Positions 35,095 to 46,773 of a stretch of DNA of 64,000 nt are shown in pieces. A model generated the notes under the pieces. The model saw only the letters and a list, made by a program, of their open reading frames with translations, searched no databases and had not been told where the DNA came from. The stretch lies in NCBI GenBank assembly GCA_037044905.1, contig JBAOKB010000037.1:248001-312000 (forward strand), written 5' to 3'. Position numbers and translations under genes: made by a program. Numbering within the stretch: the stretch's first letter is position 1; each line of letters starts with the position of its first letter. The stretch is from Hortaea werneckii. Its lineage: Eukaryota; Ascomycota; Dothideomycetes; Mycosphaerellales; Teratosphaeriaceae.

Positions 35095-36440
35095 GTCTCC
35101 TTTACAATCGCGCCTGGTTGAAGGGGCAGCAGCCGTGTGAGTTATCAGAGACTTCAAAAGGTAGACAAGAGAGCTTTTCAACGTAATCTAGGAGGCTGAT
35201 ACAAACAAGAATGTCAGACGAACGTTGGAGCAAAGCCTTGCTTATATGTGTCTATACTCATCCGAGTGTCAAAGCGAGCAGGATAGGAATTGTCAGCCAT
35301 TGACGACGACTCCGAGCACCGGACTGATTCATCGCACTCAATGGTCCTTAGCCTGAAGTTGAGAGTCTCTAAAGATGACTGTAGCCTATGACTCCTTCCG
35401 ATGAGATCCAACAACCACTGGAGAAGAGAGATGACGCCGAACTCCGATTGGTGAAAGGGCAGCAAAGGAGCGCTCGCATTGCCATGCGGTTCAATGGGAT
35501 CCATGCTTTCTCATGAAGCTATTGCTTGGAAAAGCTTAACGAAGCTGTTGCCTACTCTCCCCATGATGAATCCGGGCTGCCGTCGCCGATAATGATCCAC
35601 TATGGAGAAATGGGTATACAGCGAAATCGCTTAGACATCCAGGTGGAGTCGTCAATGCTGAGTCAAAAAGTTTCAAGACGTCTTAAAGCGGTGATCCATC
35701 CCGGAGCAGCGATGACTCAAAGGCACCGCATGCTCAGCACCGGCAATACCTCACCAACCGAACCTTTCGATTGATGTCGCTGGCCACACGCAAGGTCGGA
35801 AGTCTTGTCGTTCTCGATGCAACACTCGTTTAGTGTAGCGGATGAAGTCGCTCTGCTGGCCTAGGCGCCCAGAGCTACCAGCGGAATGCGAAGGAGTAAC
35901 ATGCTCGGTAAGCTTTGCAAGATTGATGGCTTGCCGATCTGTTCAAGTGCGGAGTAGTCGTCGGCCTGGCACGGAGTCATTCTCATTCGCTCAGCATGCG
36001 GAGTTTTGGTCGCGATTCCGATTCCGATTCCGAACACCGTACCGATAGCTCTCGTTGATGAACACCGAACAAATGCACCGTACGGAGGTCAACTGTAAAC
36101 CGAGTTGAGAGCATTCGCTAGCGCCGCACTGTTGCCTCTCTTTTGCTTTCTGGACCCGAACATACACTTATTGCCTACTGTCTGTGCCGGATGAACCCAA
36201 GGAGCGTCCATATTGATGCCCGTTTTCGTTTAGGCTAATGCGGCAGCCTTCGATGTGCCACTTTTCCAGGCAGCACTACAACCTTCTAACCACTAGGAGA
36301 GAATACTCACATCACAGGTGACGGGACTGGCGCAAAGCTGTTGATGGTGCCGTCGGTGAAGGGGCAGATTCCTGGTGACTCGACTCATCAAATCGCTAGG
36401 ACACGTAATCCAGGAATCCTCTAAAGCCATTGACTTCAGC
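35095..36440. other. Divergent intergenic region, 1.35 kb
   Basis: Promoter space between the small minus-strand gene and a Zn2Cys6 gene (+). A 96-codon minus-strand frame with an ATG (35504-35214) has no recognisable motif and is left uncalled. A short GATTCC triple repeat lies near 36015-36033. Confidence 0.45.
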
Positions 36441-38857
36441 ATGGCGGAGGGAGAGCTTTCATCTATGGCATCGGCTACGCCATCATACCGAAGGAATGGC
36501 AAATTGTTCAGCTGCGAGCCATGCAGACGTGGCAAGCTGAGATGCGATCATAAGAGCCCAGTGTGCGGACGTTGCGCCCGTCGCAACAAGCCGGATCAAT
36601 GTATCTATCATCCAGCCCCATTGACAAAGACAGTCTCAACGTCTCAGAAAGATTCACAAAATATAGCACGCCCGAGACCTTGGGTTAACAGCCGTGCGCA
36701 AAGCCGTTCCGGAACGTCAGAACCATCATCGTCTGGACTCATTAGCCCGCCGTCGAGCTCAGGAGCTCAGCCTCAAAACCCCTTCACGCAGGCCAGTAGT
36801 GTGCCGAAGACGAACGGACCGGGGCCAGAACGAATGGATGTCTTTTCAACAGCAGTTAACTCGGCCGAAGGAAGTGTTCAGCCTTCCACATCATATGATA
36901 GCCCGGAGACGAGTATGTCGTTTCGTGAGGGCAATGTTGGCTTCCTTGGGCCAACGAGCTATTCTGCAGTATTCACAGAGAACCTCGACAGTTTCAGAGG
37001 CCTTGAGCAAGAAGAAATCGACGACCAGCTTCCTGCTCCCGTATCACAAAGCAACATCAACCAGGGAGCAGAAGTCCTTGCGTTACTGAAGGAAATGCAG
37101 ATATACAAACGCTTCTCACAGCGCTTCTTCGAGATGTGCGATGGTATCCTGGTGGCCGAACCTGCCTATCGGATTTGGGTCGACGATCTTTGGGCGGAGT
37201 TTGGTGTAGTTCTCACCACTGGCCGGGTGGAGGAACTTCGCGGCCTGTCGGAGCTCGTCTGGCGAAACACCAGACGTCCTCCCAAGACTCATGGTAACAT
37301 GAGCGCCCGAGAGTGGGCCAAAAGCGTCACCGGTCGCAGTCTAAGATGGGAGGTCATAGGCATCATTCTGAGCTTGACAGGCTTAACTGCAGCAAATTTA
37401 AGCGACTGGGATTCGATTTTTCACGAAATTGGGGATCATTACGTGGATCGTGCAACGTTCTCCGAACGTATGAGAAAGGTCTCGGAACTCTGCCTATGCT
37501 TCTGCTATGAAAGCGAAGTGCTAAATGATCTCTACATCATTTTCTCGTATCAGGATGTGATACTGACAGAATGTATCAAAGGTGAGCCTCTTAACTTTTT
37601 TTTTTTTTTTTCCTACTGATTGCTATCATACTCACCGCGGATAGGCTGTCGTTTCCTGTCGCTGGCATTCAGGTGGTAAAGACTGACAGTATAACAGGCG
37701 ATGCACACTATGCTGCATGGCAACGGACGGGCGAGATGCTGGACGCCGTTATCGCCATGGGCCTACATCAAGGCAACAATGTGAACGCAGAGACACCATT
37801 CTGGCTGGCGCAATTGAGAAAGAGGATATTTGTGTCGGCTTATGGCCGTGACAAGGTGTCTGCGACCTTCCTTGGCAGGCCGCCGAGGCTCTCTTACAGG
37901 TACTGCAAAATGGAAGAGCCCCTCGACATACCAGACGAATTGCTTTTTGTGGAGGGGCTTGAGCCGGCCGCGCTCCTGGCCCGCGTTGACAACAATGGAT
38001 GGAACACCGATCAGAAGCTCACTAGGACGACGTCACAAAGGGTATGGTTCCAGCATTGTCGAATTCGCGAAGACATTCTCGAGATCGCATTAGGATCAGA
38101 TGACGAGGATATCGAAAGTCGTGCCGTGCAGATCCGGCTTAGGTTGCGAAATCTTCACGATTCATATCCTGCCTTCATGAAAGTATCTCCAGAGGAATTT
38201 CTCGAGAAGCACGGCGTACAGACTGGATCTGGATATGGTTTCGGCCGCTCTGACAAATATGCCTATCAGATGAACGCCGCATATATCCTTTTCCTTCATA
38301 CTGGCATAGCACAAACCGAGTTCCTAATGCATCGGGCTCTGCTCAACCGCAAGATCGGCGACTACAGAGAACTTATCCCGATTGCTAGGCGAATCTTGAA
38401 GTTAGTCTTGCTAGCACACGCGCGTCGAGACTGTTTCCGCGACTTGCAAGGCGATCTCATGTATCTCTTAGCTTTACACGGGTTGCCGACGGCCGGCGTC
38501 CTTGCCATCGAACTGCTCAAGCAAGAGCAACTGCGACAGTACACGCCTGATATCTTGCCCCGCTCAGAGACGATACAAGACCTCAGCGTGTTCATTTCTG
38601 CTTTATCATCGGTGGGACCAGGGGAGGGGAATTACCGTGTATGCAAGCAAGGCCACCGGGCGTTGAAACGGATCCTGGATCAAATCCTCAGCCCGCACAT
38701 GCCGGCTATGGCTGCGAATGAGCAGCAACCTGCCTTTGATGACATGAACCTCTACTTCCCGACCGGCAACGACGCAGACTTCTTGCAGTGGCTTGAGAAC
38801 GTCGATTGGGACAAAGGGTTGTTCAATCAGGAGCCAAATCTGGGAGAGCCGACATGA
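36441..38857 (+). CDS. Zn2Cys6 transcription factor, 766 residues
   Basis: Exons 36441-37581 and 37698-38857 are joined across a 116-bp intron that contains a 16-base T tract. The join reads CIKGDAHYAAWQRTGEML, intact fungal_trans-domain sequence. The binuclear cluster uses Cys 25, 28, 35, 42, 45 and 54 (CEPCRRGKLRC then CGRC). A Ser/Pro-rich linker follows, then the regulatory domain with FWLAQLRKRIFVSAYGRDK and FLGRPPRLSYRYC. The C terminus is short and acidic. The start at 36441 is the first ATG in frame. It is a nuclear regulator of unknown targets, and no metabolic gene adjoins it. Confidence 0.9.
37596..37611. repeat. Poly-T tract inside intron
   Basis: Sixteen consecutive T bases begin 14 bp into the intron of the 36.4-kb Zn2Cys6 gene and account for part of its larger size relative to neighbouring introns. 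Confidence 0.75.
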
Positions 38858-39068
38858 TCCAAAGCGAAGCTCAGGTACATTCTTTGTTCCCAATGCGGAA
38901 AATCTGTGGACGTCAATGGCTTTCATCACGATATGAGATCCCAGGGACCTCGTATCTCCTCGGTTCTCGTAACAACGAAGACGATTTCCAAGTCGAACAG
39001 CATATTAAAAAACATCCTCAACACTAAGTCCCATCTCAGCTAAGAAAGGACTATCCCCCAACCCCAAA

Positions 39069-39389
39069 ATGGCATTCGGCTTCGGAGGCGGCGCCCCAAA
39101 AGGCAACAAAGGCGGCAGCGGCAACGCCGGAACGAAAGCTCGCGAGACCAAATCCAAGGGCGTGGAGAAGAAAGCCGAGAAGAAGCCTAAGAAGGAGATC
39201 AGACCCAAGGTCCTGGAAGCGATGGCGAAGAAGACGGCGAAAAAGGAGCAGCAGCGTGCGCGGGCACAGGAGCTGAATGAGTCCGGTAGGAGGGAGGAGG
39301 CGAAGTCGCAAGGGAAGAAGAAAGGCCAGAGCACTTTCAAGCGTGGAAGTCTTTCACAATCGTTCATGCAGGCGAACGACGAGGCTTGA
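39069..39389 (+). CDS. Small lysine-rich hypothetical protein
   Basis: An intronless frame of 106 residues with a plain ATG. The start is Gly-rich (MAFGFGGGAPKGNKGG), the middle strongly basic and probably helical (KKAEKKPKKEIRPKVLEAMAKK), and the end polar (STFKRGSLSQSFMQ). The composition suggests nucleic-acid or ribosome association, but no family is recognised. It lies 211 bp after the Zn2Cys6 gene and converges on the large minus-strand gene. Coding status rests on composition and an uninterrupted frame. Confidence 0.55.
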   Translation: MAFGFGGGAPKGNKGGSGNAGTKARETKSKGVEKKAEKKPKKEIRPKVLEAMAKKTAKKEQQRARAQELNESGRREEAKSQGKKKGQSTFKRGSLSQSFMQANDEA

Positions 39390-39681
39390 CCGAAGATAGC
39401 TTTTGTTGCCAAACAGCAGCTGTTGGCTGACGTTTTATGGTCACTGCATCGCAAAGACTGTCCATGTCGGTAGAGTACTCGAGACGCTGTATACGATGAC
39501 GAAAGTCACGAGAGAAAAGCAGGAGAGTGTCTGAGGAGGAAAAAAAGATATGAGGCAACAAGATTCTACATGTCTTTTCTACACACCCAAAAAAAGTCTC
39601 ATCACACATGGTATCACCTCGCGAAGCTTACAACAAGATTAGATATTACTCCCTCCACCATTCTCTTTTTCCTTTACTATC

Positions 39682-42600
39682 CTAATCATTAAGCCCAAAG
39701 GCCTTTCTCAACATGGGGAACCTCTTCTTCTTGCCCGTCTTGGCCGAGTACACGGTATCGGTCTCACGTAATCCGTCCTTGGAGCCCGCGGCAAAGCCGA
39801 CACGGCTCTTCGGCCTTGCCATGTCCGGCCCACGCAGAGTACGGGCCAGACGGACGGCCTCTGGGTTAGGTCCATCCGAAGTCGCAGGCCGGTTACCATT
39901 TGGCAGCGGCCATTCGTGCTGGTCATCCGGACGGGAAGTGGGCGCGGTGACATTCGACTGATATGAGTCCCCGCGACGCATCCGAGGCTGCTGTGAGCCG
40001 CGACGCGCGAGTTTGGAGGCCATTGATGGGCTTTCTGGCGCAGCGGCCGCTTGTGGCGAAGGCGGAGCTTGCTGGACAGACATTGACGAGTTGCGGTTGC
40101 GACGGAGAATGCTGCCCATGAAACCGCGTCGCTTCTTCTCTGGCGTCGACTGGGGGTCCATTTCCGAAGCGATCGGAGACTGTGGTACCTCGTCCGCTGC
40201 AGGCTTACGAAGACTGCCCTTACTGAGCGCAGAACCTTGATTCATGCCATTCGCGCCAACAGCGTCTGTCATGCCAAGGTTTCGCCTCGCGGCCGCCATT
40301 GCCTTGTCAACATCGTCTGAAGTAGGTGCATAAGACTTGGACTGTCTACCGCTCTTGCGAGACGCCTTGCGGAGATCTACCTCCTCGTCTGAAAGGTCGG
40401 TGGAATCGCCATCTTTCTGTCCTTTCCGCTTCGGTATGCCACGCACGGGGGTCAAATTGGCTGGCATGAATCTTGGCGAGCTCGGCTCGTCATCATCAGA
40501 GTCTGCAAAGCGGCTTCTGAAGAAAGATCGCTTAGGCTCGTCTTCGTCGTCTGAGTCTCTGCCGAAGCGCGACCTGAAATTGGGTTTGCTCATGGTGCCG
40601 CTGGAAGTTGCTGGTCTTGCGGATGAAGATCTTGCCTGCCTGCCTGTCGGCTGTGAGTTGCGAAGAGACATGCGCTTAGGCTCAGGCGCAGCAGCGGGTC
40701 CAACAGATCCACTTCTCAAAGACTGTCTCAGCCTCTGGCTACGACCAACATCACTCATGACTGAGCCAGTCGGCGACATCGAACGCATGCTAAACGCACC
40801 GCTCTTCTTTGGAGGGTTTGGTGAGCTTGGCCGCTCCTCTGGTCCTTCGATAGAATTTGCACGGAGACTGCGCTTCATGGTGTACCTCCCGGCGCTGTCC
40901 ACAGTCGAGGCGGATTGCCTTCGCTTCTTCCTGAACGAGCTTTCAGAGTCCGAATCGTCCTTGGGTATCTGCTTTTGCGACTTGGCACCATGGGCAGCAG
41001 AAGGTGATGCGGGCGGGCCTTGCTGCGACTGTTGAGACATCCTCTTGGTTTGCATCTTCGGAAAGGCCGTCTCCTGCGGCATAGGCATGTCATCCGAATC
41101 CGCTCTTCGCCGCATCGCTCCTCCAGCAGCTGAGGTTGATGCACCACTGGCTGACATTGGCCGACCAGCAGCCTGCTTGGTCCGTTCAGAGTACGCAGAC
41201 TGCGGTCTCTGCGGTGGCGGTCCCGATCGCATGCTAGCTGTCATCCCGCCACCCCCACTGTCACGCAGAGAACGGCGCATGGTCACCTTCTCAGGCTGGC
41301 TGCTGGGCGCGGGAGACTTTGCAGGAGCTGGAGGCGTTGGACTTTGTCGATTCCGCATGGTTTTGGGCATAGCAGTCGTGCTACCCACGGCTGATGCCGC
41401 TTTGGATGTCACTGGAGCCTCATCCTCGTCTATTTCGCTGCGATTGGTTTGCTTGAGAGCGGACTTCCTCTTAGACTTGTGCACAGCCACGACTGGCGAT
41501 GGTCTTGCTTCGTCATCTGAAGACAGGTGCGCTCGTTCGATTTGATCACGCTGTTGTTTACTCAACTGCTTCCAGTATGCCGTCGTCTCGCTCCAATCCT
41601 TGACCGGCCCGCTATCAGCAGGCTTAACTGTCCTCTTTGAAAGCGGACTATCTGGAGACAATGGTGATGTAGGGGCCCGGAACTTCTCTTTTGGATCTGT
41701 CGCGGGCGACTCCAGGATGGCATTCAGACTGGCAAAACCACCTTCGTCACCCTCAGAGAGGTCTTCAGCCGCGTCCGAGAAGACAGCGCTGTCGTCACTT
41801 GCGTCTTCGCCAATGATGTCCAGAGGCACAGTCTCATCGTGCTCGCTCTCTTCCATATTGCGCTGCATAGTGGGCAACGTGGTGACTTCCTCAGTTTCGG
41901 TGGGCTCGTGCTCGTCATTGCTTTGCGGCGCCGCTATGGTCTCGGTTCCCTCGTCTGAAGGGAGATCGGCATTTTCGTCAACTTCTTCCTGCTGCTGACT
42001 TGACGCGTTGAAGTCGTATGAAGTTCGTTTCTCTGCATCGTGCACAGGAGTACCGTCTTCGTCGGCGGGAGTTTCTCCCGGCGTAGGCGGGTCCAGGTTG
42101 ATGGACGGCATGTCATTTTGCGCTAGTCTATCTGCAGCTAGCCGCCTAGCGGTGCTCGTGGCGAACTCTCCGCTCATGGGCTCTGCATCATTCGTGGCTT
42201 GGACCATTTCGTCAGTGGTGAGAGCTCTGGCAGGTGTGCTTTCTGTCTCGGGCTTAAATTCGTCCTCGGTCCCGTCAGACTCGTACGTGGCTTCCTTTGA
42301 GACCACCTCTGGCGGCAGTGGCTCGTTTTCAGTCGCCTCTTCGGTGTGGCTATCTGGCACAGTTCCGGCAACAGCATGATCGGAGCTTTGTTCCCGCCTC
42401 TCAGGAGCCATCTCCGTCACTTTCTGGGCGAGCTCTGGTTCGGAACGCGCGCTGCTTCTCCGAACGCTGCCGAACGATGGTAATGCAGGGCGCGGCTTCA
42501 TCAAATCTTCCATCTCATCGTCTACAGCAGGCGAGCGCTCACGGTTGATCGCTTTTGGCGGAGAGGCAGCATTGGCTGCATCAATGTCCTCTGGTTTATC

Positions 42601-44262
42601 GTCGAAGCTGACCCGCGCCTTCTTCTTCTTCTTCGGCAGGAGACCTTCTTGCGATGTCATCGATGTTGTGTCGCTAACATCACTTGCTGGCGCCTTGACC
42701 ATAGGGCTTGAATTTCTGATGCTCGAAGATGGCGAATGCGAATATTTCATTGCAGACTTGGCAGGCGAGACGGATCTCGGGGGTGGTACATGCCGTGTGT
42801 TTTCCACGATAGGGCTGGGCGAGAAATGTGCGCTTCGAGATGGTGACAATGAGCCGTTCCTGTTGCGATTGCCGCCTTCGGCTGATTGTCGCGGTACATC
42901 CAGACTCGTAGCGCGCTTCTGTTGGCTCTTTGGTGTTGTGTATTTTTTGACTGGGCCTGCTGATGTTTGAACGTACCCATTAAGCTGCATACTCTGTGCT
43001 CGTAGAGGCTGTACTTTTGCCGCCTCTTCTTCACCCTCGGGGTCTTCGCGCACTACAGATGGCTGCTTGTGGAGCAGGCTTGAAGGTGGTCGATCAGAGG
43101 TTGGCGAGTAGCGAGCCGGGTTCTTTGGTGGCGGTAAAAGCGAGGTATCTACAGGTGAGACGGATTGCCGCTGCTTCTTCATTTTAAGACCCGGGTCTGG
43201 CGTGAGAGAAGAAGTGGATGCTCTCCGATCAGGAACTATTGTCCGTGTAGCAGGGTCATATGTGCCTGGTTTCAGACCGCCGGAAGCAGGTTGGCGCACC
43301 TTCGGAGAAGACGGTTCTGGCTGTTTGGGCGTCTCTCGGGGTTTCGATTTGAACGTGCGCGTAGCCGGATCGAACACCATGGTCGAATCCGAGTTCTCGT
43401 ACGATGTGCCTTGATTCCCCGGATACAAGGTGTCTTTCGGCTCTTTCGCAAGTGATGCCCCGTCTACTGATTTGCTGGCCTTCTTCTTCACTTGTTTGTT
43501 TGTTGTGCTCTGAGACCCTGGTTGCGCGGTTCCTGCTGCTGCCTTTGAGGCGATGGTGCCATCAGATGTAGATGGTCGCGCCTTCGCTGCTGCTGCACCA
43601 GCCGCGCTAGGCTTCACGTACCAACCTCCATTTCCTTGGGAGACTTTCTTTGCTGGAGTACTAGGTGACATAGGTCTTGAAAAGTTCACGCTCCCATTGC
43701 CATCTTGCGCTTCTAGGAGGGGCTTTTCCTCGGGCGCCTCAAGGACATTCGAAAGCCTCTTTGCCTCTTTGGAAGCGCTCGGAGGTGGCAGGCTGGCTCG
43801 GTCCACACTCACGCCTCTGCTACCCTTTACGCGCGGCGAAGGTGAAGTCACGCGTCGTGGTGGTGGTTCCATACTCGCTGACCGCTTATGATTTGAGCCA
43901 GATGTAGTCTTTGGCAAAGGTGGCACAGGCGGCGCGTCTGCTGGAGAGACCCTCCCACCAACGGCGCGGCCTGACGGTGACGGTGATCGGAAGGTCCGCT
44001 CTGTCATCGAGCCGCTGCTATTCTGCCGGGACAGGCCTCCTCTCCCGACGCCGCCGCGCGTGCTGCTTCCTATCACGCTACCGCTCCCGATAGAGGATTG
44101 CGATCCGCGCCGCGCCATGCGCTTAGTGACCAGGTTGCCGACCGGCTCTGGAGAGCTCGTCTGTGATCGCAAAGCTGCGGCAGCGGCAGCCGAGGAAAGG
44201 GAGGCGTTGGACGTGGATTTGGACAGGAAGGCTGAACCGGCTGCAGCAGTCGCTGCGTTCAT
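39682..44262 (-). CDS. Very large disordered Ser/Pro-rich protein, possible eisosome (SEG-like) factor
   Basis: A single uninterrupted frame of 1526 residues. The N terminus is Ala/Ser-rich (SNASLSSAAAAAALRSQT) followed by NLVTKRMARRGS, a block I associate with filamentous-fungal eisosome organisers of the SEG type. That link is from memory and tentative. The body is low-complexity: many SP/TP sites, RSxS phosphosite-like motifs, two DPATRT elements (one followed by FKSK, one by IVPD), and a long acidic section in the middle. The C-terminal 150 residues are basic and end KKKRFPMLRKAFGLND. No enzyme domain or membrane segment is seen. It would be a scaffold, perhaps under the plasma membrane. 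Long antisense frames inside it are by-products of its composition. Confidence 0.75.
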   Translation of the reverse strand: MNAATAAAGSAFLSKSTSNASLSSAAAAAALRSQTSSPEPVGNLVTKRMARRGSQSSIGSGSVIGSSTRGGVGRGGLSRQNSSGSMTERTFRSPSPSGRAVGGRVSPADAPPVPPLPKTTSGSNHKRSASMEPPPRRVTSPSPRVKGSRGVSVDRASLPPPSASKEAKRLSNVLEAPEEKPLLEAQDGNGSVNFSRPMSPSTPAKKVSQGNGGWYVKPSAAGAAAAKARPSTSDGTIASKAAAGTAQPGSQSTTNKQVKKKASKSVDGASLAKEPKDTLYPGNQGTSYENSDSTMVFDPATRTFKSKPRETPKQPEPSSPKVRQPASGGLKPGTYDPATRTIVPDRRASTSSLTPDPGLKMKKQRQSVSPVDTSLLPPPKNPARYSPTSDRPPSSLLHKQPSVVREDPEGEEEAAKVQPLRAQSMQLNGYVQTSAGPVKKYTTPKSQQKRATSLDVPRQSAEGGNRNRNGSLSPSRSAHFSPSPIVENTRHVPPPRSVSPAKSAMKYSHSPSSSIRNSSPMVKAPASDVSDTTSMTSQEGLLPKKKKKARVSFDDKPEDIDAANAASPPKAINRERSPAVDDEMEDLMKPRPALPSFGSVRRSSARSEPELAQKVTEMAPERREQSSDHAVAGTVPDSHTEEATENEPLPPEVVSKEATYESDGTEDEFKPETESTPARALTTDEMVQATNDAEPMSGEFATSTARRLAADRLAQNDMPSINLDPPTPGETPADEDGTPVHDAEKRTSYDFNASSQQQEEVDENADLPSDEGTETIAAPQSNDEHEPTETEEVTTLPTMQRNMEESEHDETVPLDIIGEDASDDSAVFSDAAEDLSEGDEGGFASLNAILESPATDPKEKFRAPTSPLSPDSPLSKRTVKPADSGPVKDWSETTAYWKQLSKQQRDQIERAHLSSDDEARPSPVVAVHKSKRKSALKQTNRSEIDEDEAPVTSKAASAVGSTTAMPKTMRNRQSPTPPAPAKSPAPSSQPEKVTMRRSLRDSGGGGMTASMRSGPPPQRPQSAYSERTKQAAGRPMSASGASTSAAGGAMRRRADSDDMPMPQETAFPKMQTKRMSQQSQQGPPASPSAAHGAKSQKQIPKDDSDSESSFRKKRRQSASTVDSAGRYTMKRSLRANSIEGPEERPSSPNPPKKSGAFSMRSMSPTGSVMSDVGRSQRLRQSLRSGSVGPAAAPEPKRMSLRNSQPTGRQARSSSARPATSSGTMSKPNFRSRFGRDSDDEDEPKRSFFRSRFADSDDDEPSSPRFMPANLTPVRGIPKRKGQKDGDSTDLSDEEVDLRKASRKSGRQSKSYAPTSDDVDKAMAAARRNLGMTDAVGANGMNQGSALSKGSLRKPAADEVPQSPIASEMDPQSTPEKKRRGFMGSILRRNRNSSMSVQQAPPSPQAAAAPESPSMASKLARRGSQQPRMRRGDSYQSNVTAPTSRPDDQHEWPLPNGNRPATSDGPNPEAVRLARTLRGPDMARPKSRVGFAAGSKDGLRETDTVYSAKTGKKKRFPMLRKAFGLND

Positions 44263-45612
44263 GGTGGCAGTATCCGGCGGAGGCTAGCGCTGTACGTCAG
44301 CATGTCACATCTCGCTTCGCACGCAAGCTGTTGCGGATCCTTACCCGGTGCGCGGAAGAACCGCGTCGTCGCGAGAACATGTTGGGCATCGTGTCGGTCG
44401 ATGCGCCGTGCCCGGCGGTCACTCAGCGGGGTGGTGATGGATGCGCGGGGTGATGTGGCTGGAGGAGACAAATGGAAGAGGAATGGCGGTGGTCGGCTAA
44501 CTATGAGGGCATGCTGAACCCTGGAAATTGGTGCTGAGGTATGCTGCGCCGGTGACGAAATTCCAACGAGGACAAGGGGGATTACAGTAAACGAGGAGAC
44601 GATTAAGGGCTGTACGGCAAAGGATAGGCAGCAGAGAAAGGCAGCACGGCGTGCGACAATGGAGTGTGACGATGAGATGGGACAGGCAGCTGGAGCTTTT
44701 CCAGGCTGGATGTGGATGGGTGGTGTGCAGGTCGAGGGAAATGTTGTGCAGGTGGTCTGGCCGCGGATATGGCGAGGTGAGAGGGAGGTGACCCTGGTCG
44801 TTGCCGTCGATCTGGTGTCATGGTGCATTGGAAGGTCCATGCGCTCCCGCTGACTTTCACGCCAGCAGCCATACTGGCCTTTACTATTGGCTCTTCACCA
44901 TCGTCTCCAGAAATCAAGCACTGCAGTGGGGGTGCGGCCGAGAGGTTGTCCAACATTTGGCTGCCACCTCCCCCAACTACCTTTACCACTTGCCCGGTGT
45001 GAAGATTTTCCTGCTCGAGCTGGCAGCGTGTAGTAATAATAAGTAGTGCGCATATCATTTCGCACCACTGTCCGCCGGGCGTGCCATCCGTCCGTTGTCC
45101 CGGCGCATGCCCTTAACCCAGACACAACAGAGATAGAAACGACCAGCGCGAGAGCTGCAAACCTTACCTGCTGCGAGTCTCGGTCGTTCCGGGACGCAGC
45201 TCGCAATGGCAGACAGCCAAATCAGAGGGCAGATCTCAATCTCAAATCTCATCAATCCCAAGACAACCATGTGGTCCGCGCGATGGCCATGGCAACCTGT
45301 TGACCTTTTTCACCTACGCAACGCAACATTACTACACCCTTCCTCTCACTCTGCCCCTTGTATGGTCTTGAGACTTGATCATTCCTTAACACATGTCCTT
45401 CTTGGCAAACCTATGCCACGAGGCGGTCGTCATCCGCGCTGCTCTTGGCGTGCTGAATGGACTACCTACCCCTCCCGTTGGCCGTCTTGTAGCAATCGCA
45501 CGTTGTCTTCGCCCGGACGACGACCAATACTGATAACCGTTGATATAATCCACGTTTGTTTCACTATCGTTTCCATTGACGAGACCGCAGTCAACAAACG
45601 TTTGTAAGCACT
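44263..45612. other. Divergent intergenic region, 1.35 kb
   Basis: Promoter space between the 1526-residue protein gene (-) and the epoxide hydrolase gene (+). Several open frames on both strands here lack motifs. No RNA gene or repeat recognised. Confidence 0.5.
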
Positions 45613-46773
45613 ATGCAGGCACCCTCGCTTCCACCTCTTCCACTTCCAGCTGGCATTGCAGAGGACCGCGTGGACTGCTCGGCTTCCTGCGGACTAAATT
45701 ACCATATTCTCAAAACTGGCCAGCCCGGTAATCCGCTCATCCTGTTCTGCCATGGCTACCCCGAGCTTTCCTTCTCGTGGCGGAAGGTCATGCCATCAGT
45801 TGCCGCAGCAGGCTATTACTGCGTGGCCATGGACCAGCGAGGCTATGGACGTACCATTGGCTCGGACACAAGGCCCTACGATGAAGTAGATCTGACTCAG
45901 TACACCATGACCAACCTTGTCCGTGATCTCGTCTGCCTCGTCTACAAGCTCGGCTACCGTGAAGTAAAATGCATAATCGGCCACGACTTCGGCGCCGTAT
46001 CCTCAGCAATGGCCGCGCTCACAAGACCAGATATGTTCCAGGCCACCATCCAGATGAGCCACCCATACCACCCACCACCTACGCCTCCGTTTGGAGACGA
46101 ACAAACACAACCCAAGGCAGACATCCAAGCCGAACTGGCCAAGCTAAACCCACCCCGAAAGCACTACAAATGGTACAACTCGACCCCGACCGCAGCACAC
46201 GACTGGGACAACCCGCCGCAAGGCCTCGAAGCATTCCTACGAGGCTACTTCCACCTGAAATCCGGCGACTGGCACCACAACCAACCCCGACCGCTGACGG
46301 AATGGAGCGCGCAAGCGCTGGAGCAGATGCCCGAATACTACATTATGCGCGCGCACCACACGATGCCCGAGAGCGTCGCAGAGAACATGCAGACGGAAGA
46401 AGACCCGACTAAAACCGAGACCTGGCTATCACCCTCCGATCTCCAAGTCTACTGTGACGAATGGCACCGGACAGGGTTCCAAGGCGCGCTGAACTGGTAT
46501 CGGGCGCAGACGGCTTCGACGCCACAGTCCCGGAAAGACATGCTGCTGTTCGCGGGGGCGAAGATAGAAGTGCCGTGTTGCTTTATCAGCGGGAAGCAGG
46601 ACTGGGGCAACTATCAACAACCGGGGGCGCTGCAGAGCTATGAAGACCCTCGAGCCGTGAGGTCGGGATGTTTTAGGGGGACGAAGCTGATCGATGGGGC
46701 GGGGCACTGGGTGCAGCAGGAGCAGCCAGAGGCCGTCGTCGTGGAAGTTCTAGCGTTCTTGAAGACGCTTTGA
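45613..46773 (+). CDS. Alpha/beta-hydrolase, soluble epoxide hydrolase type
   Basis: A single exon of 386 residues. The oxyanion motif HGYPE is at 47-51, the nucleophile elbow GHDFG at 123-127 (Asp 125), and the catalytic His in GAGHWVQQEQP near residue 365. An Asp nucleophile with HGxP is the epoxide hydrolase pattern, while dehalogenases differ in the cap. The cap contains FQGALNWYRAQT, with a Tyr in the position used to protonate the epoxide in this family. It would hydrolyse epoxides to diols, in detoxification or oxylipin metabolism. No signal peptide is seen. The physiological substrate is unknown. Confidence 0.9.
   Translation: MQAPSLPPLPLPAGIAEDRVDCSASCGLNYHILKTGQPGNPLILFCHGYPELSFSWRKVMPSVAAAGYYCVAMDQRGYGRTIGSDTRPYDEVDLTQYTMTNLVRDLVCLVYKLGYREVKCIIGHDFGAVSSAMAALTRPDMFQATIQMSHPYHPPPTPPFGDEQTQPKADIQAELAKLNPPRKHYKWYNSTPTAAHDWDNPPQGLEAFLRGYFHLKSGDWHHNQPRPLTEWSAQALEQMPEYYIMRAHHTMPESVAENMQTEEDPTKTETWLSPSDLQVYCDEWHRTGFQGALNWYRAQTASTPQSRKDMLLFAGAKIEVPCCFISGKQDWGNYQQPGALQSYEDPRAVRSGCFRGTKLIDGAGHWVQQEQPEAVVVEVLAFLKTL

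Noticed and set aside
35214..35504. 96-codon minus-strand frame with an ATG
   Set aside because: No motif or splice link to the neighbouring small gene; not distinguishable from chance.
40337..42970. Long plus-strand open frames (for example 40337-41035, 41045-41545, 42545-42970)
   Set aside because: They lie antisense inside the 1526-residue Ser/Pro-rich gene, whose codon composition keeps the opposite frames open. No motifs.
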